A DNA stretch of 64,000 nucleotides, taken from Acidobacteriota bacterium (lineage in GTDB: Bacteria; Acidobacteriota; Terriglobia; Bryobacterales; Bryobacteraceae). The notes under the pieces were generated by a model. The model saw only the letters and a program-made list of their open reading frames with translations, was not told the DNA's origin and made no database searches. Numbering within the stretch: position 1 is the first letter of the stretch; every line of letters starts with the position of its first letter. The stretch covers positions 1-64,000 of the forward strand of contig JACPNQ010000012.1 of assembly GCA_016185425.1 (NCBI GenBank), written 5' to 3'. Shown here in pieces: positions 43,648 to 51,350 of the stretch. The position numbers and the translations under genes are program-made.

Positions 43648-45050
43648 ACGATCTCCTTAATTACTTCTCCATGTACTTCGGTCAGCCGCTCCCTGCGCCC
43701 CAAATGGAGATAGCTCAGCGCATCCTGATTCAGCCCAAGCTGATGCAGAATCGTCGTGTGAATATCGCGGAAGTGCATCGGACGCTCAATCGCCCGTAGT
43801 CCGATCGCATCCGTACCGCCGGCAATCTGTCCGCCCTTAACTCCTCCGCCCGCCATCCACATCGTAAATCCGAGATTGTGATGATCCCGCCCCTTACTCC
43901 CCTGCGACTCCGGCGAGCGTCCGAATTCCCCGCCCCACAAAACCAGCGTCGAATCCAGCAGCCCCCGCTGCTTCAAGTCCTGAATCAGCGCCGTCACCGG
44001 CTGGTCCGTGTGCATCGCCATGCGCAGGTGATTCTCCTCAATATCGCCGTGGGCGTCCCACTGCATGTTGCCCGGCCCGCCGCCACTCACCACGCAAGTA
44101 AACCGCACTCCCCGCTCCACAAGCCGCCGCGCCAAGAGGCATCGGCGCCCATAGTCGTCGGTTTCCCTCTTGCCGATCCCGTAGGACTCCTTAATCGCCT
44201 CGGATTCCTTCGAAATGTCGAACGCCTCCGGGGCCTCGCTCTGCATGCGGAACGCCAGATCATACGCGGCAATACGCGCCTCGAGCTCCGCGTCGCCCGG
44301 TTTCATCGACGCCTCATTCGCGCTGCGCAGGAAGTCGAGCGTCTCCTTACGTTGGCTGGAGGTTATCCCTCCCGGCAGATCCAGATTCAACACCGGCTTC
44401 GCGCCGCTGCGCAACATCGTCGGCTGATAGACCGCCGGTAGAAAACCCTGCATATACATCGGCTGCCCGGCTTCCAGCGCGCCCTTCGGATCCGGCAGCA
44501 CACAGTACGCCGGCAGCGATTCGCTCTCCGACCCAAGCCCGTATGTCACCCACGAACCCATGTTCGGAAAACCGGGAAGAATACGGCCTGTCATCAACTG
44601 ATACTGCGCCGCTGAGTGGACCACCATATCGCCGTGACACCCGCGCAGCACTGCAATCTCATCCACAATCTTCGACATGTGCGGGAACAGATCGGAGACC
44701 TCAATCCCGCTCTTCCCATACTTCTTGAACGTGCGCTTGGTCCCGAGCAGCGTCGCATTCGGAGCAACAAACTGATACTTTGCCTCGCCGAATTCCGCCG
44801 GCCGCTTCTGCCCATGTAACTGGTTCAAGAGCGGCTTCGGATCGAACGTCTCCACCTGGCTCGGCCCGCCCGCCATGAACAGAAAAATCACTGACTTCGC
44901 CTTCGCCGTCATATGCGGCGCCTTCGGAGCGAGCGGATTCTTCACAGCCGCCTGCGCATCCAGACTCGCCAGCGCTAACGCGCCAAAGCCGCAAAATGCA
45001 TCGGCAACGAACTCCCGGCGATTCCTGGTCCAACGAACGTGTTCAGCCAT
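43644..45050 (-). CDS. DUF1501 family protein, second copy
   Basis: 468 residues from the ATG at 45050. The N-terminus MAEHVRWTRNRREFVADAFCGFG is Tat-like. DUF1501 hallmarks are repeated here: FLFMAGGPSQVETFDPKP, SWVTYGLGSE, LWGGEFGRSPES, RDHHNLGFTMWMAGGGVKGG. It is a paralogue of the gene at 16931-18310 but clearly diverged. GTGGAG of the preceding gene's last codons provides the ribosome binding site, as in the first operon. An open frame extends 95 codons upstream and is not coding. Confidence 0.9.
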   Translation of the reverse strand: MAEHVRWTRNRREFVADAFCGFGALALASLDAQAAVKNPLAPKAPHMTAKAKSVIFLFMAGGPSQVETFDPKPLLNQLHGQKRPAEFGEAKYQFVAPNATLLGTKRTFKKYGKSGIEVSDLFPHMSKIVDEIAVLRGCHGDMVVHSAAQYQLMTGRILPGFPNMGSWVTYGLGSESESLPAYCVLPDPKGALEAGQPMYMQGFLPAVYQPTMLRSGAKPVLNLDLPGGITSSQRKETLDFLRSANEASMKPGDAELEARIAAYDLAFRMQSEAPEAFDISKESEAIKESYGIGKRETDDYGRRCLLARRLVERGVRFTCVVSGGGPGNMQWDAHGDIEENHLRMAMHTDQPVTALIQDLKQRGLLDSTLVLWGGEFGRSPESQGSKGRDHHNLGFTMWMAGGGVKGGQIAGGTDAIGLRAIERPMHFRDIHTTILHQLGLNQDALSYLHLGRRERLTEVHGEVIKEIV

Positions 45051-45055
45051 TTCCC

Positions 45056-47056
45056 TTACTCCACATACGCGAACGCATTCAGGTTCAACACGGCCAGCGC
45101 AAACTCGCGCAGCGGTTTGCCACTCGACAGGAACCGGACCGCCGCTGCGCTCTCTTTTGCATTCGGCAATCGACCCGTCGCGAGTTCCCAGGCCCGTTCG
45201 GCAATCCGCTTTGCATCGCCGGCGCCTTCCTTGCTTAGGCGCGCCGCGAACGCCGTGGCCATCGAATTCGCAAATTCGCCGTTGGTCAGCTCCAACGCCT
45301 GCGGGGCATGAGTGCTCGATTCCCGGCGCGCGCACGATATCTGCGTATCGGGCGCATCGAATGCCTCCATCATCGGCAGCCGCAGGTTACGCTTCGCAAT
45401 CAGATACACGCTCCGGCGGTCATGCTCGGTAGTGTCGGCGGCCACTGCCCACTGGCTCGGTTTATACAGAAGCGTGGTCAACTCCTTGTCCACCGGCACC
45501 ATGACGCTCGGTCCGCCCATCTTCAAATTCAACCGGCCCGACACGGCCAGCATCGCGTCCCGCATCTCCTCGGCTTCCAGCCGTCGCCGCCCCCAATGCC
45601 ATAGCAGTTTATTCTCCGGATCCTTCTCCATCGCGGCGGCAAACACCGGCGAATCGTAGGACTGCTTCCACGTGCTCGAGCTCAGCAGCAGCTTGTGCAT
45701 CGGTTTCAACTTCCATCCGCCGGCCACGAACTGATTCGCCAGCCAATCCAACAGCCCCGGATGAGCCGGCTTCATGCCCATCTTGCCGAAATCGTTCGGT
45801 GTGGCGACGATTCCCCGGCCGAAATACCAATGCCAGATCCGGTTCGCCATCACCCGGGCCGTCAGCGGATTCTCGGCATCGACAATCCACTCGGCCAGCT
45901 TTGTCCGCGGATTCTCCGGCAGCGTCGCACGCTCCGGCGCGCCTTCCGGCAGCAACACCCCCAGCGCTCGCGCTCCTACTCTTTCCTTCGGCCGCGTATA
46001 CTCGCCGCGTTCCAAAAGGTGAATCGGCGTCGTGCGCTGGAAGTCGTTCTCCACGCCAAACAACACCGGAAGCGGTGCGGGCAGCTTATCCGTCGCGTCC
46101 TCAACCTGTTTCTCCAACGCCGCCAGCTCCTCGCCGTCCTTACCCTTCATCGCGGCCTTCAGCTTCTTAATTTCCGCCTCGGTTGCCTTCGCCTTTTCCT
46201 TCCACGCGATCTGCTCGGCTTCGGTCGACAACGCAACATCCTTCTCGTGCGTCGCCGCGAAGTAAGCCTGCATGCGGTAATAATCCGACTGCCGGAACGC
46301 ATCGAACTTATGATCGTGGCAGCGCGCGCAACCCAGTGTCACACCCAGGAACGCCGCGCCAACTATGTTCGTCATCTCCGTCAGCACTTCGGAGCGGCTG
46401 CTGGCCACTTCCTGGTTCCCTGCATTCTTCCGCAACGGTCCCAATCGCTGCAGCCCGCTCGACACCCGCAGCCACTCGCTCTTTCCGTCCAGTTCATCGC
46501 CCGCCAACTGCTCCATCACAAACCGGTCGTACGGCTTGTCCTCGTTCATCGACCGGACCACGTAGTCTCGAAACCGCCAGGCACCGTTGCGATGCGTATC
46601 GTACTCGAACCCATCGGTCTCCGAAAAGCGCACCACATCCAGCCAATGCTGCGCCCATCGCTCCCCATACTGCGGCGAGTTCAAATACCCATCGACAACC
46701 TTGTCCCACGCATTCGCCGATCTATCGTTCACAAACGCCCGGATCTCCTCCGGCGCCGGCGGCAATCCGCGCAGGGTAAATGACGCCCGGCGAATGAGCG
46801 TTCGCCGGTCCGCCTCCGGAGCCGGTTGCAGTCCTTCCTTTTGCAGTCTCGCTAGCACGAATGCGTCGATCGGATTCTTCACCCAAGCCTTGTCAGGCGC
46901 CGCCGAAAACGCCGGAATTGCAGGCGTCTGGCGCTTCAGAAACGACCAATGACGCCGCTCCGCCGCTGTGTAACTGCCGAGTGGTGCCGTTGTCTCGGCA
47001 ATCAACTGCATGGCCATCAGGAACGTAAGGGAAATCGCAATCGGCGGAGACTTCAT
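45056..47056 (-). CDS. DUF1549/DUF1553 protein lacking the N-terminal cytochrome domain
   Basis: 666 residues with a signal peptide (about 1-21). DUF1549 spans about 60-270 (HWLDVVRFSETDGFEYD and GCARCHDHKFDAF with CxxCH). A coiled, charged insert follows (about 290-330, KAKATEAEIKKLKAAMKGKD), then DUF1553 at about 385-640 (NRIWHWYFGRGIV, LDWLANQF, ending NAFAYVE). Unlike the copy at 18315-20675, the region before DUF1549 has no CxxCH cytochrome motif. The first gene of a leftward three-gene operon. Function unestablished for the family. Confidence 0.9.
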   Translation of the reverse strand: MKSPPIAISLTFLMAMQLIAETTAPLGSYTAAERRHWSFLKRQTPAIPAFSAAPDKAWVKNPIDAFVLARLQKEGLQPAPEADRRTLIRRASFTLRGLPPAPEEIRAFVNDRSANAWDKVVDGYLNSPQYGERWAQHWLDVVRFSETDGFEYDTHRNGAWRFRDYVVRSMNEDKPYDRFVMEQLAGDELDGKSEWLRVSSGLQRLGPLRKNAGNQEVASSRSEVLTEMTNIVGAAFLGVTLGCARCHDHKFDAFRQSDYYRMQAYFAATHEKDVALSTEAEQIAWKEKAKATEAEIKKLKAAMKGKDGEELAALEKQVEDATDKLPAPLPVLFGVENDFQRTTPIHLLERGEYTRPKERVGARALGVLLPEGAPERATLPENPRTKLAEWIVDAENPLTARVMANRIWHWYFGRGIVATPNDFGKMGMKPAHPGLLDWLANQFVAGGWKLKPMHKLLLSSSTWKQSYDSPVFAAAMEKDPENKLLWHWGRRRLEAEEMRDAMLAVSGRLNLKMGGPSVMVPVDKELTTLLYKPSQWAVAADTTEHDRRSVYLIAKRNLRLPMMEAFDAPDTQISCARRESSTHAPQALELTNGEFANSMATAFAARLSKEGAGDAKRIAERAWELATGRLPNAKESAAAVRFLSSGKPLREFALAVLNLNAFAYVE

Positions 47057-47082
47057 GGCTCGTCCGTGATTATATAGGAGCT

Positions 47083-48330
47083 ATGCTTCGCATTTCCATG
47101 CTGAAACCTGTGTTTCTGGCGATCGTGCCGGCGTTAATTCTAGGGGCCGCGCCGCCCGTCGACCCGGGCGCCGTGCAGAAGGCGGGCATGGACGGCGCTG
47201 CTTTGCAACGCATTCCGAAGCGCATGCAGGAGCTTGTCGATCAGGGTGTTCTCTCCGGCGCTGTTACATTGGTGCAGCGTCACGGTACGGTCGCAAGCTT
47301 TGAGGCCGTCGGCTGGGCGGACAAAGAAGCCAGGAAACCGATGCGCCCGGACTCCATCTTCCAGGTCATGTCCATGACGAAGCCATTCGTCGGGACGTCC
47401 ATCATGATGCTCGCCGAAGAAGGCAAGCTCAGCGTCACCGACCCCGTTGAAAAACACATCCCCGAATTCCGCGGCCAAATGGTCGTCGTCAAACGGAATG
47501 AGGACGGCACCGTGCTCATGCGCAAACCGGCGCGAGTAATTACCATCTTCGACCTGATGACGCACACTTCCGGAATGCCCTACCTTCCACCTCCCGGCAT
47601 GAAGGAATTGAACCAGGCGATGGACCACACTCTTGCGGACGCCGTGCTTCTCTACTCGCAAATGCCGCTTGAATTCGACCCCGGCGCCAAATGGTCTTAT
47701 TCAAATCTGGGAATAGCAATCCTCGGCCGCATCATCGAAATTCGCTCCGGGATGCCGTTCGAAAAATTCCTTGAAGCACGTATCTTTCAGCCGCTCGGGA
47801 TGAAGGATAGCCACATTTTCCTTCCGGCGGAAAAACAGTCCCGTCTCGCCGCCATTTACAGGAAGGGCCCAGGCGGCCTCGAAAAGGCGGGAGACGACAC
47901 GCTTGGCGGCTACTCCCTCAACTTCCGTAAGAACGCAAAATACCCGGCGCCCGAATGGGGCTTGTACACAACCGCGCAGGATCTGGCGGCGTTCTACCAG
48001 ATGCTCCTCAACGGCGGTACCGCCAACGGCAGACGCCTCCTCTCGCGCGCAGCCATCGATGTCATGACGAGAAAGCAAACGGGTGACCTTCGTGCCGGCC
48101 ATATGCCCAACACGTCGTTCGGCCTCACGTGGGAAGTGATTGACGAACCGCGCGGTGAACTCGCCTACCTCTCCATTGGTACATTCGGCCACGGCGGTGC
48201 GTTTGGCACACATGGCTGGGTGGACCGCAAGCAGGATATGGTGGGCGTCTATCTCATCCAGATGACGGGTATCGACCCGGGTGGCAAGTACGGTTTCATG
48301 CAGATGGCTAATGCCGCAGTCATTGAATGA
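47083..48330 (+). CDS. Serine beta-lactamase-like (class C/esterase) hydrolase, exported
   Basis: 415 residues with a signal peptide (about 1-22). Active-site motifs of the beta-lactamase-related serine hydrolase family: SMTK (Ser nucleophile and Lys), YSN and HGG. The family includes class C beta-lactamases, D-aminopeptidases and esterases such as EstB, and a general secreted esterase/peptidase is more likely than a resistance enzyme. It is transcribed divergently from the DUF1553 operon across 26 bases. Confidence 0.9.
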   Translation: MLRISMLKPVFLAIVPALILGAAPPVDPGAVQKAGMDGAALQRIPKRMQELVDQGVLSGAVTLVQRHGTVASFEAVGWADKEARKPMRPDSIFQVMSMTKPFVGTSIMMLAEEGKLSVTDPVEKHIPEFRGQMVVVKRNEDGTVLMRKPARVITIFDLMTHTSGMPYLPPPGMKELNQAMDHTLADAVLLYSQMPLEFDPGAKWSYSNLGIAILGRIIEIRSGMPFEKFLEARIFQPLGMKDSHIFLPAEKQSRLAAIYRKGPGGLEKAGDDTLGGYSLNFRKNAKYPAPEWGLYTTAQDLAAFYQMLLNGGTANGRRLLSRAAIDVMTRKQTGDLRAGHMPNTSFGLTWEVIDEPRGELAYLSIGTFGHGGAFGTHGWVDRKQDMVGVYLIQMTGIDPGGKYGFMQMANAAVIE

Positions 48331-48614
48331 CTCAGGGGACGTCCCCACAGTGCTTTGAATTCGGCACAACCTCCGTCATATCCGGTACCGTGAAAACCGG
48401 TAGAGTCAGCGGTGCTTGGGTATTTCGCGACACGCGACTGCCCGTGGCAACTGTGATCGAGAACCTCGAAGACTTGAGCGTTGAAGAGGTGATGGAGCAA
48501 TTCGACGTAACGCGTGAGCAAATTGTGGCCGTACTCAACTTCGTGGCTGAAAGCCTGAAAACGCCGCCCAATTCGCCCCAACCCTCCGCACGAGCCGATG
48601 CTCATTCTCTTTGA
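48327..48614 (+). CDS. DUF433 antitoxin-like protein
   Basis: Up to 95 residues, starting at an ATG that overlaps the preceding stop. The DUF433 core is visible (GAWVFRDTRLPVATVIENLED, VEEVMEQFDVTREQIVAVLNF), a short winged-helix-like fold typical of antitoxins paired with DUF5615 toxins. The first ~20 residues overlie the palindrome and look unrelated to the family, so the GTG at 48390 (VKTGRVSG) may be the true start. It overlaps the toxin gene by 17 bases. It probably neutralises the toxin and represses the pair. Confidence 0.78.
   Translation: MTQGTSPQCFEFGTTSVISGTVKTGRVSGAWVFRDTRLPVATVIENLEDLSVEEVMEQFDVTREQIVAVLNFVAESLKTPPNSPQPSARADAHSL
48335..48346. repeat. GGGGACGTCCCC palindrome
   Basis: A perfect 12-base palindrome begins five bases after the preceding stop codon and lies inside the first codons of the antitoxin frame starting at 48327. 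It looks like the remnant of a short palindromic (REP-type) element; one copy only is seen in the window. Confidence 0.4.
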
Positions 48615-48939
48615 CCACGGCACACCGAGGGGCCTCGCGCAAGCCTTTGTCGGACATACTGTCCTAACGGCATATGCCAAGGGTTGGGATCGGCTGACCA
48701 ATGGCGCTCTACGGAAAGCTGCCGAAGAAGAGGCTATAGATATCGTGCTCACGACAGATCGTCGTCTCCGGTATCTGCAGAATCTCAAGGGCCGGACAAT
48801 CAGCATAGTTGTACTGACTGGAACGACGAAATGGTCGCGTGTACGCTCGCATATACAACGAATTGTCGCCGCTGTGGAAGGCTCCACCCCGGGCGGATAT
48901 GTGGAGATCGACATTCCATTTAAGCTACTGGGCGATTAA
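48598..48939 (+). CDS. DUF5615 PIN-like toxin
   Basis: 113 residues matching DUF5615: ILFDHGTPRGLA at the N-terminus (metal-site Asp), TAYAKGWDRLTNGAL in the middle, TTDRRLRYLQNL (second acidic cluster) and GRTISIVVLTG. This PIN-like fold is predicted to be an RNase toxin. It overlaps and follows the DUF433 antitoxin, the standard order for this system. All of the recognisable core residues are present, so it may be functional. Confidence 0.82.
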   Translation: MLILFDHGTPRGLAQAFVGHTVLTAYAKGWDRLTNGALRKAAEEEAIDIVLTTDRRLRYLQNLKGRTISIVVLTGTTKWSRVRSHIQRIVAAVEGSTPGGYVEIDIPFKLLGD

Positions 48940-48966
48940 TGTGGCGGCAAACGGCGCCCAGGAGCC

Positions 48967-49285
48967 TCAGGGTTCGCTCCTGGTCAGGGCTATTTGCCTG
49001 GCAAGGATCGGGCCGTAACCTGCCTCATCCAACCGCGAGCCACATTTGTGGCAGTTCAAATATGCCCCGCTGGGTCCGAAGCGGACCCCCTCTGTCTCGA
49101 AGTACACGACAAAGTGTGGCAGGGCAAAACCCTCGCGGATTCGTGTGTTATGCAACCGAACCGGAACCCGAACCACTCGATCCTGTACCAACTCCACCTA
49201 CGCGCCTCGCGCCGCAGGGCCTCCTCAATCGGACGTAGATGCGCGCGTCAACCTGGCCGGATCTTCGAAGTAATCGATCTGCTCA
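48967..49285 (-). pseudogene. Frameshifted remnant of a small protein gene with a CxxC motif
   Basis: Protein-like sequence runs through this stretch on the minus strand but jumps frame at least three times. A frame reading DEQIDYFEDPARL near 49287-49250 is followed in another frame by ARIYV, in a third by IEEALRREARR, and then in the frame from 49197 to 48967 by VRLHNTRIREGFALPHFVVY and NCHKCGSRLDEAG. Joined with single-base insertions these would make one ~105-residue protein ending at the TGA at 48967-48969. Functional loss by frameshift, or local sequencing indels, would explain it. No family recognised. Confidence 0.5.
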
Positions 49286-49540
49286 TCCGTCCTCTAGCTC
49301 GGCCACCCGTCTCCGCTTCGCCGCAATCTCGGCATCCGCCAACAAACGCCCCGAAAGAACCAACGGCAGAAACAGCGCATTCGCCGGATCAAGCCCTAAT
49401 TCCGCCACGCGCTTTGCAATCTGGCGCTCCCGTTCCGCGGCGATCTTCTTCCACTGTGCCTGCGTGTAACCGGGCAGGGCAGGCAGCCGGAACAAGTAAT
49501 AAACCGCCAGCGCAATCAACAGCGCAACCCACGCCGGCAA
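49283..49540 (-). CDS. Small membrane-anchored protein downstream of etfA, possibly 5'-frameshifted
   Basis: The frame gives 85 residues: one hydrophobic helix (PAWVALLIALAVYYLF) followed by a charged region (QAQWKKIAAERERQIAKRV, LADAEIAAKRRRVAELEDG). The only start in frame is a TTG at 49540 with no ribosome binding site. A well-placed ATG at 49595, just past the etfA stop, opens a different frame (MAWRVPQVTAVALYIAGA), so the original gene may have started there and lost one base. It is on the same strand as etfBA. Function unknown. Confidence 0.45.
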   Translation of the reverse strand: MPAWVALLIALAVYYLFRLPALPGYTQAQWKKIAAERERQIAKRVAELGLDPANALFLPLVLSGRLLADAEIAAKRRRVAELEDG

Positions 49541-49599
49541 TCGCGCCTGCGATGTAGAGGGCCACCGCAGTCACCTGCGGGACCCGCCACGCCATCGCC

Positions 49600-50550
49600 C
49601 TAGCCCTTCAACTTCTTCACCGCGTCGGTTAGCGCGGGCACAACCTCAAACAGGTCGCCGACAATGCCGTAGTCAGCCACCTCAAAAATCGGTGCATCGG
49701 GATCTTTGTTGATCGCCACGATCGTCTTTGACCCCTTCATCCCAACCTGATGCTGAATCGCGCCGCTGATGCCGATAGCGATGTATACCTTGGGCGCCAC
49801 CGTCTGTCCGGAGCTGCCCACCTGCCGTTCCATCGGCAGCCAGCCGTTGTCACAGATCGGCCGCGACGCCGCAATCTCACCGCCCAGCGCCTGCGCCAGT
49901 TCTTCCACCAGCGAAATGTTCTCTTTCTCTTTAATTCCGCGGCCCACGCTCACAATGATGTCCGCCGCGGTCAGATCCACCGCCCGGCTCGACTCGCGGT
50001 ACGGCTCCTCCGCCTTCACGCGAATTGCGCCTGCCGCGATCTCCGGCTGAAACACCGCCACTTCGGGGGAACCGGCCTCCAGCGCGTCGCCACGGTACGC
50101 GCCGGCCTGCACGGAAATAAACTGCGGCCCTGCGGAGGGAATCGCAAAGTCCGCGTTAAGCTTGCCTTGAAACAACTGCCGCACCGCAACGGCTTTCCCA
50201 CCTTCCACCCGCAGCTTCACCACGTCGCTTATCAGCACCCGTCCGAATCGCGTGGCTAGTTTCGGCGCAAAGTCCCGCGCCTGGTAGGTATGCGGGAACA
50301 CGACATACTGCGGATTCACCGCGCGGATCAACTGCTCCAACGCAGCCGTATATCCGTCGGCGCTGTATGCGGCCAAATCACCGTGCTGAATCGAATGAAC
50401 CTTCGCGACGCCCTTACCGGCCGCATCGCCCGCGACTCCAATCGTCGCCGCGTGTATGGGCAGTCCAAACTCCTTCGCCGCGACAACAGCCTCCCACCCC
50501 ATCCGGTGGAACTGCCCGCTCGACTGTTCCAACACAACCAGGACGCTCAT
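49600..50550 (-). CDS. etfA: Electron transfer flavoprotein, alpha subunit
   Basis: 316 residues of normal length. The C-terminal FAD domain is intact: QVGSSGQTVAPKVYIAIGIS, GAIQHQVGM, and INKDPDAPIFEVADYGIVGD, the diagnostic ETF-alpha signature. EtfAB accepts electrons from acyl-CoA dehydrogenases and passes them to the quinone pool through ETF-QO. The start overlaps the ancestral end of etfB by four bases, but the present etfB reading frame stops 111 bases earlier. Confidence 0.94.
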   Translation of the reverse strand: MSVLVVLEQSSGQFHRMGWEAVVAAKEFGLPIHAATIGVAGDAAGKGVAKVHSIQHGDLAAYSADGYTAALEQLIRAVNPQYVVFPHTYQARDFAPKLATRFGRVLISDVVKLRVEGGKAVAVRQLFQGKLNADFAIPSAGPQFISVQAGAYRGDALEAGSPEVAVFQPEIAAGAIRVKAEEPYRESSRAVDLTAADIIVSVGRGIKEKENISLVEELAQALGGEIAASRPICDNGWLPMERQVGSSGQTVAPKVYIAIGISGAIQHQVGMKGSKTIVAINKDPDAPIFEVADYGIVGDLFEVVPALTDAVKKLKG

Positions 50551-50660
50551 ATCACCCGCACCTCAAACTTCAGCTTGTCTGCCAGCGCCGCGGCCGCCGT
50601 CCTGGCGTCGCCATCAATCAACTGTGTCTGCTTCGCGCGGCCGGGAAGATAAACCTTCTC

Positions 50661-51317
50661 TCACACAATCTGTGCCGCCGGCAACCCGCCTAGGTCGCTG
50701 GCCGACATCGCCTTCACTTCCTTCGTCTTCGCTTTTTTAATTCCCATCAGCGTCGCGTAGCGCAGCTTGTTGATGCCGCTCTGAATCGTCAACACCGCGG
50801 GCATCGGCAGCGTCACATGCTGGAACCAGCCGTCCTCCAGCTCGCGCTTCACGCGCACCGCGCCGTCCTGCACTTCCACCGCCATGATGATCGTCGCGCC
50901 CGGCAATCCCAGCAGCTCCGCGATGACAACGCCCGTCTGCCCGCTGCCCAGATCGTCCGACTGCAGTCCCGTCAACACCAAGTCCGGACTCTCCGCGCGG
51001 ATCGCCGCCGCCAGCAGCGTCGCAACGCTCAACGTATCGGCCTTGTGCAGATCGTCTTCCTGGATGTGCACGGCGCGGTCGGCGCCCTTTGCCAGCGCCT
51101 CTCGAATTGAGGGCGACGCCCGCTCCGGCCCGGCGCAGACGACAATCACCTCGCCGCCATGCTGCTCCTTCAATTGCAGCCCGGCTTCCAAGGCGTATGC
51201 GTCCGGCTCGTTGATCTCGTAGGTGAGATCGGATTCATCAATCCAGGCCTCACCGGCCGGCACACGAAGCGCCGAATCCCGCGAGGGTACCTGCTTCAAA
51301 GCAACAACAATTTTCAT
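50661..51317 (-). CDS. etfB: Electron transfer flavoprotein, beta subunit, with premature in-frame TGA
   Basis: 218 residues starting MKIVVALKQVPSRDSALRVP; the AMP-binding region (VTGLQSDDLGSGQTG-type) and the recognition-loop segment (INKLRYATLMGIKKAKTKE) are present. Usual EtfB length is about 250-260. After the TGA at 50661-50663 the same frame continues 37 codons (EKVYLPGRAKQTQLIDGDAR...ADKLKFEVRVI) to a TGA at 50547-50549 that overlaps the etfA ATG. That tail is typical of EtfB C-termini, so a sense codon (CGA, TGG or TGT would each need one change) appears to have become TGA. Whether the truncated protein still pairs with EtfA cannot be told. Confidence 0.88.
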   Translation of the reverse strand: MKIVVALKQVPSRDSALRVPAGEAWIDESDLTYEINEPDAYALEAGLQLKEQHGGEVIVVCAGPERASPSIREALAKGADRAVHIQEDDLHKADTLSVATLLAAAIRAESPDLVLTGLQSDDLGSGQTGVVIAELLGLPGATIIMAVEVQDGAVRVKRELEDGWFQHVTLPMPAVLTIQSGINKLRYATLMGIKKAKTKEVKAMSASDLGGLPAAQIV

Positions 51318-51350
51318 CGCACAGTCCTCTACGCGCCTCGGCCGGCGGTA

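Noticed and set aside
45695..46783. 362-codon plus-strand frame rich in Arg and His
   Set aside because: Antisense to the DUF1549/DUF1553 gene and of low-complexity composition typical of shadow frames.
50661..50663. Selenocysteine readthrough at the etfB TGA
   Set aside because: EtfB has no known selenocysteine and no SECIS-like hairpin was noticed just after the codon, so a nonsense change or sequence error is simpler.
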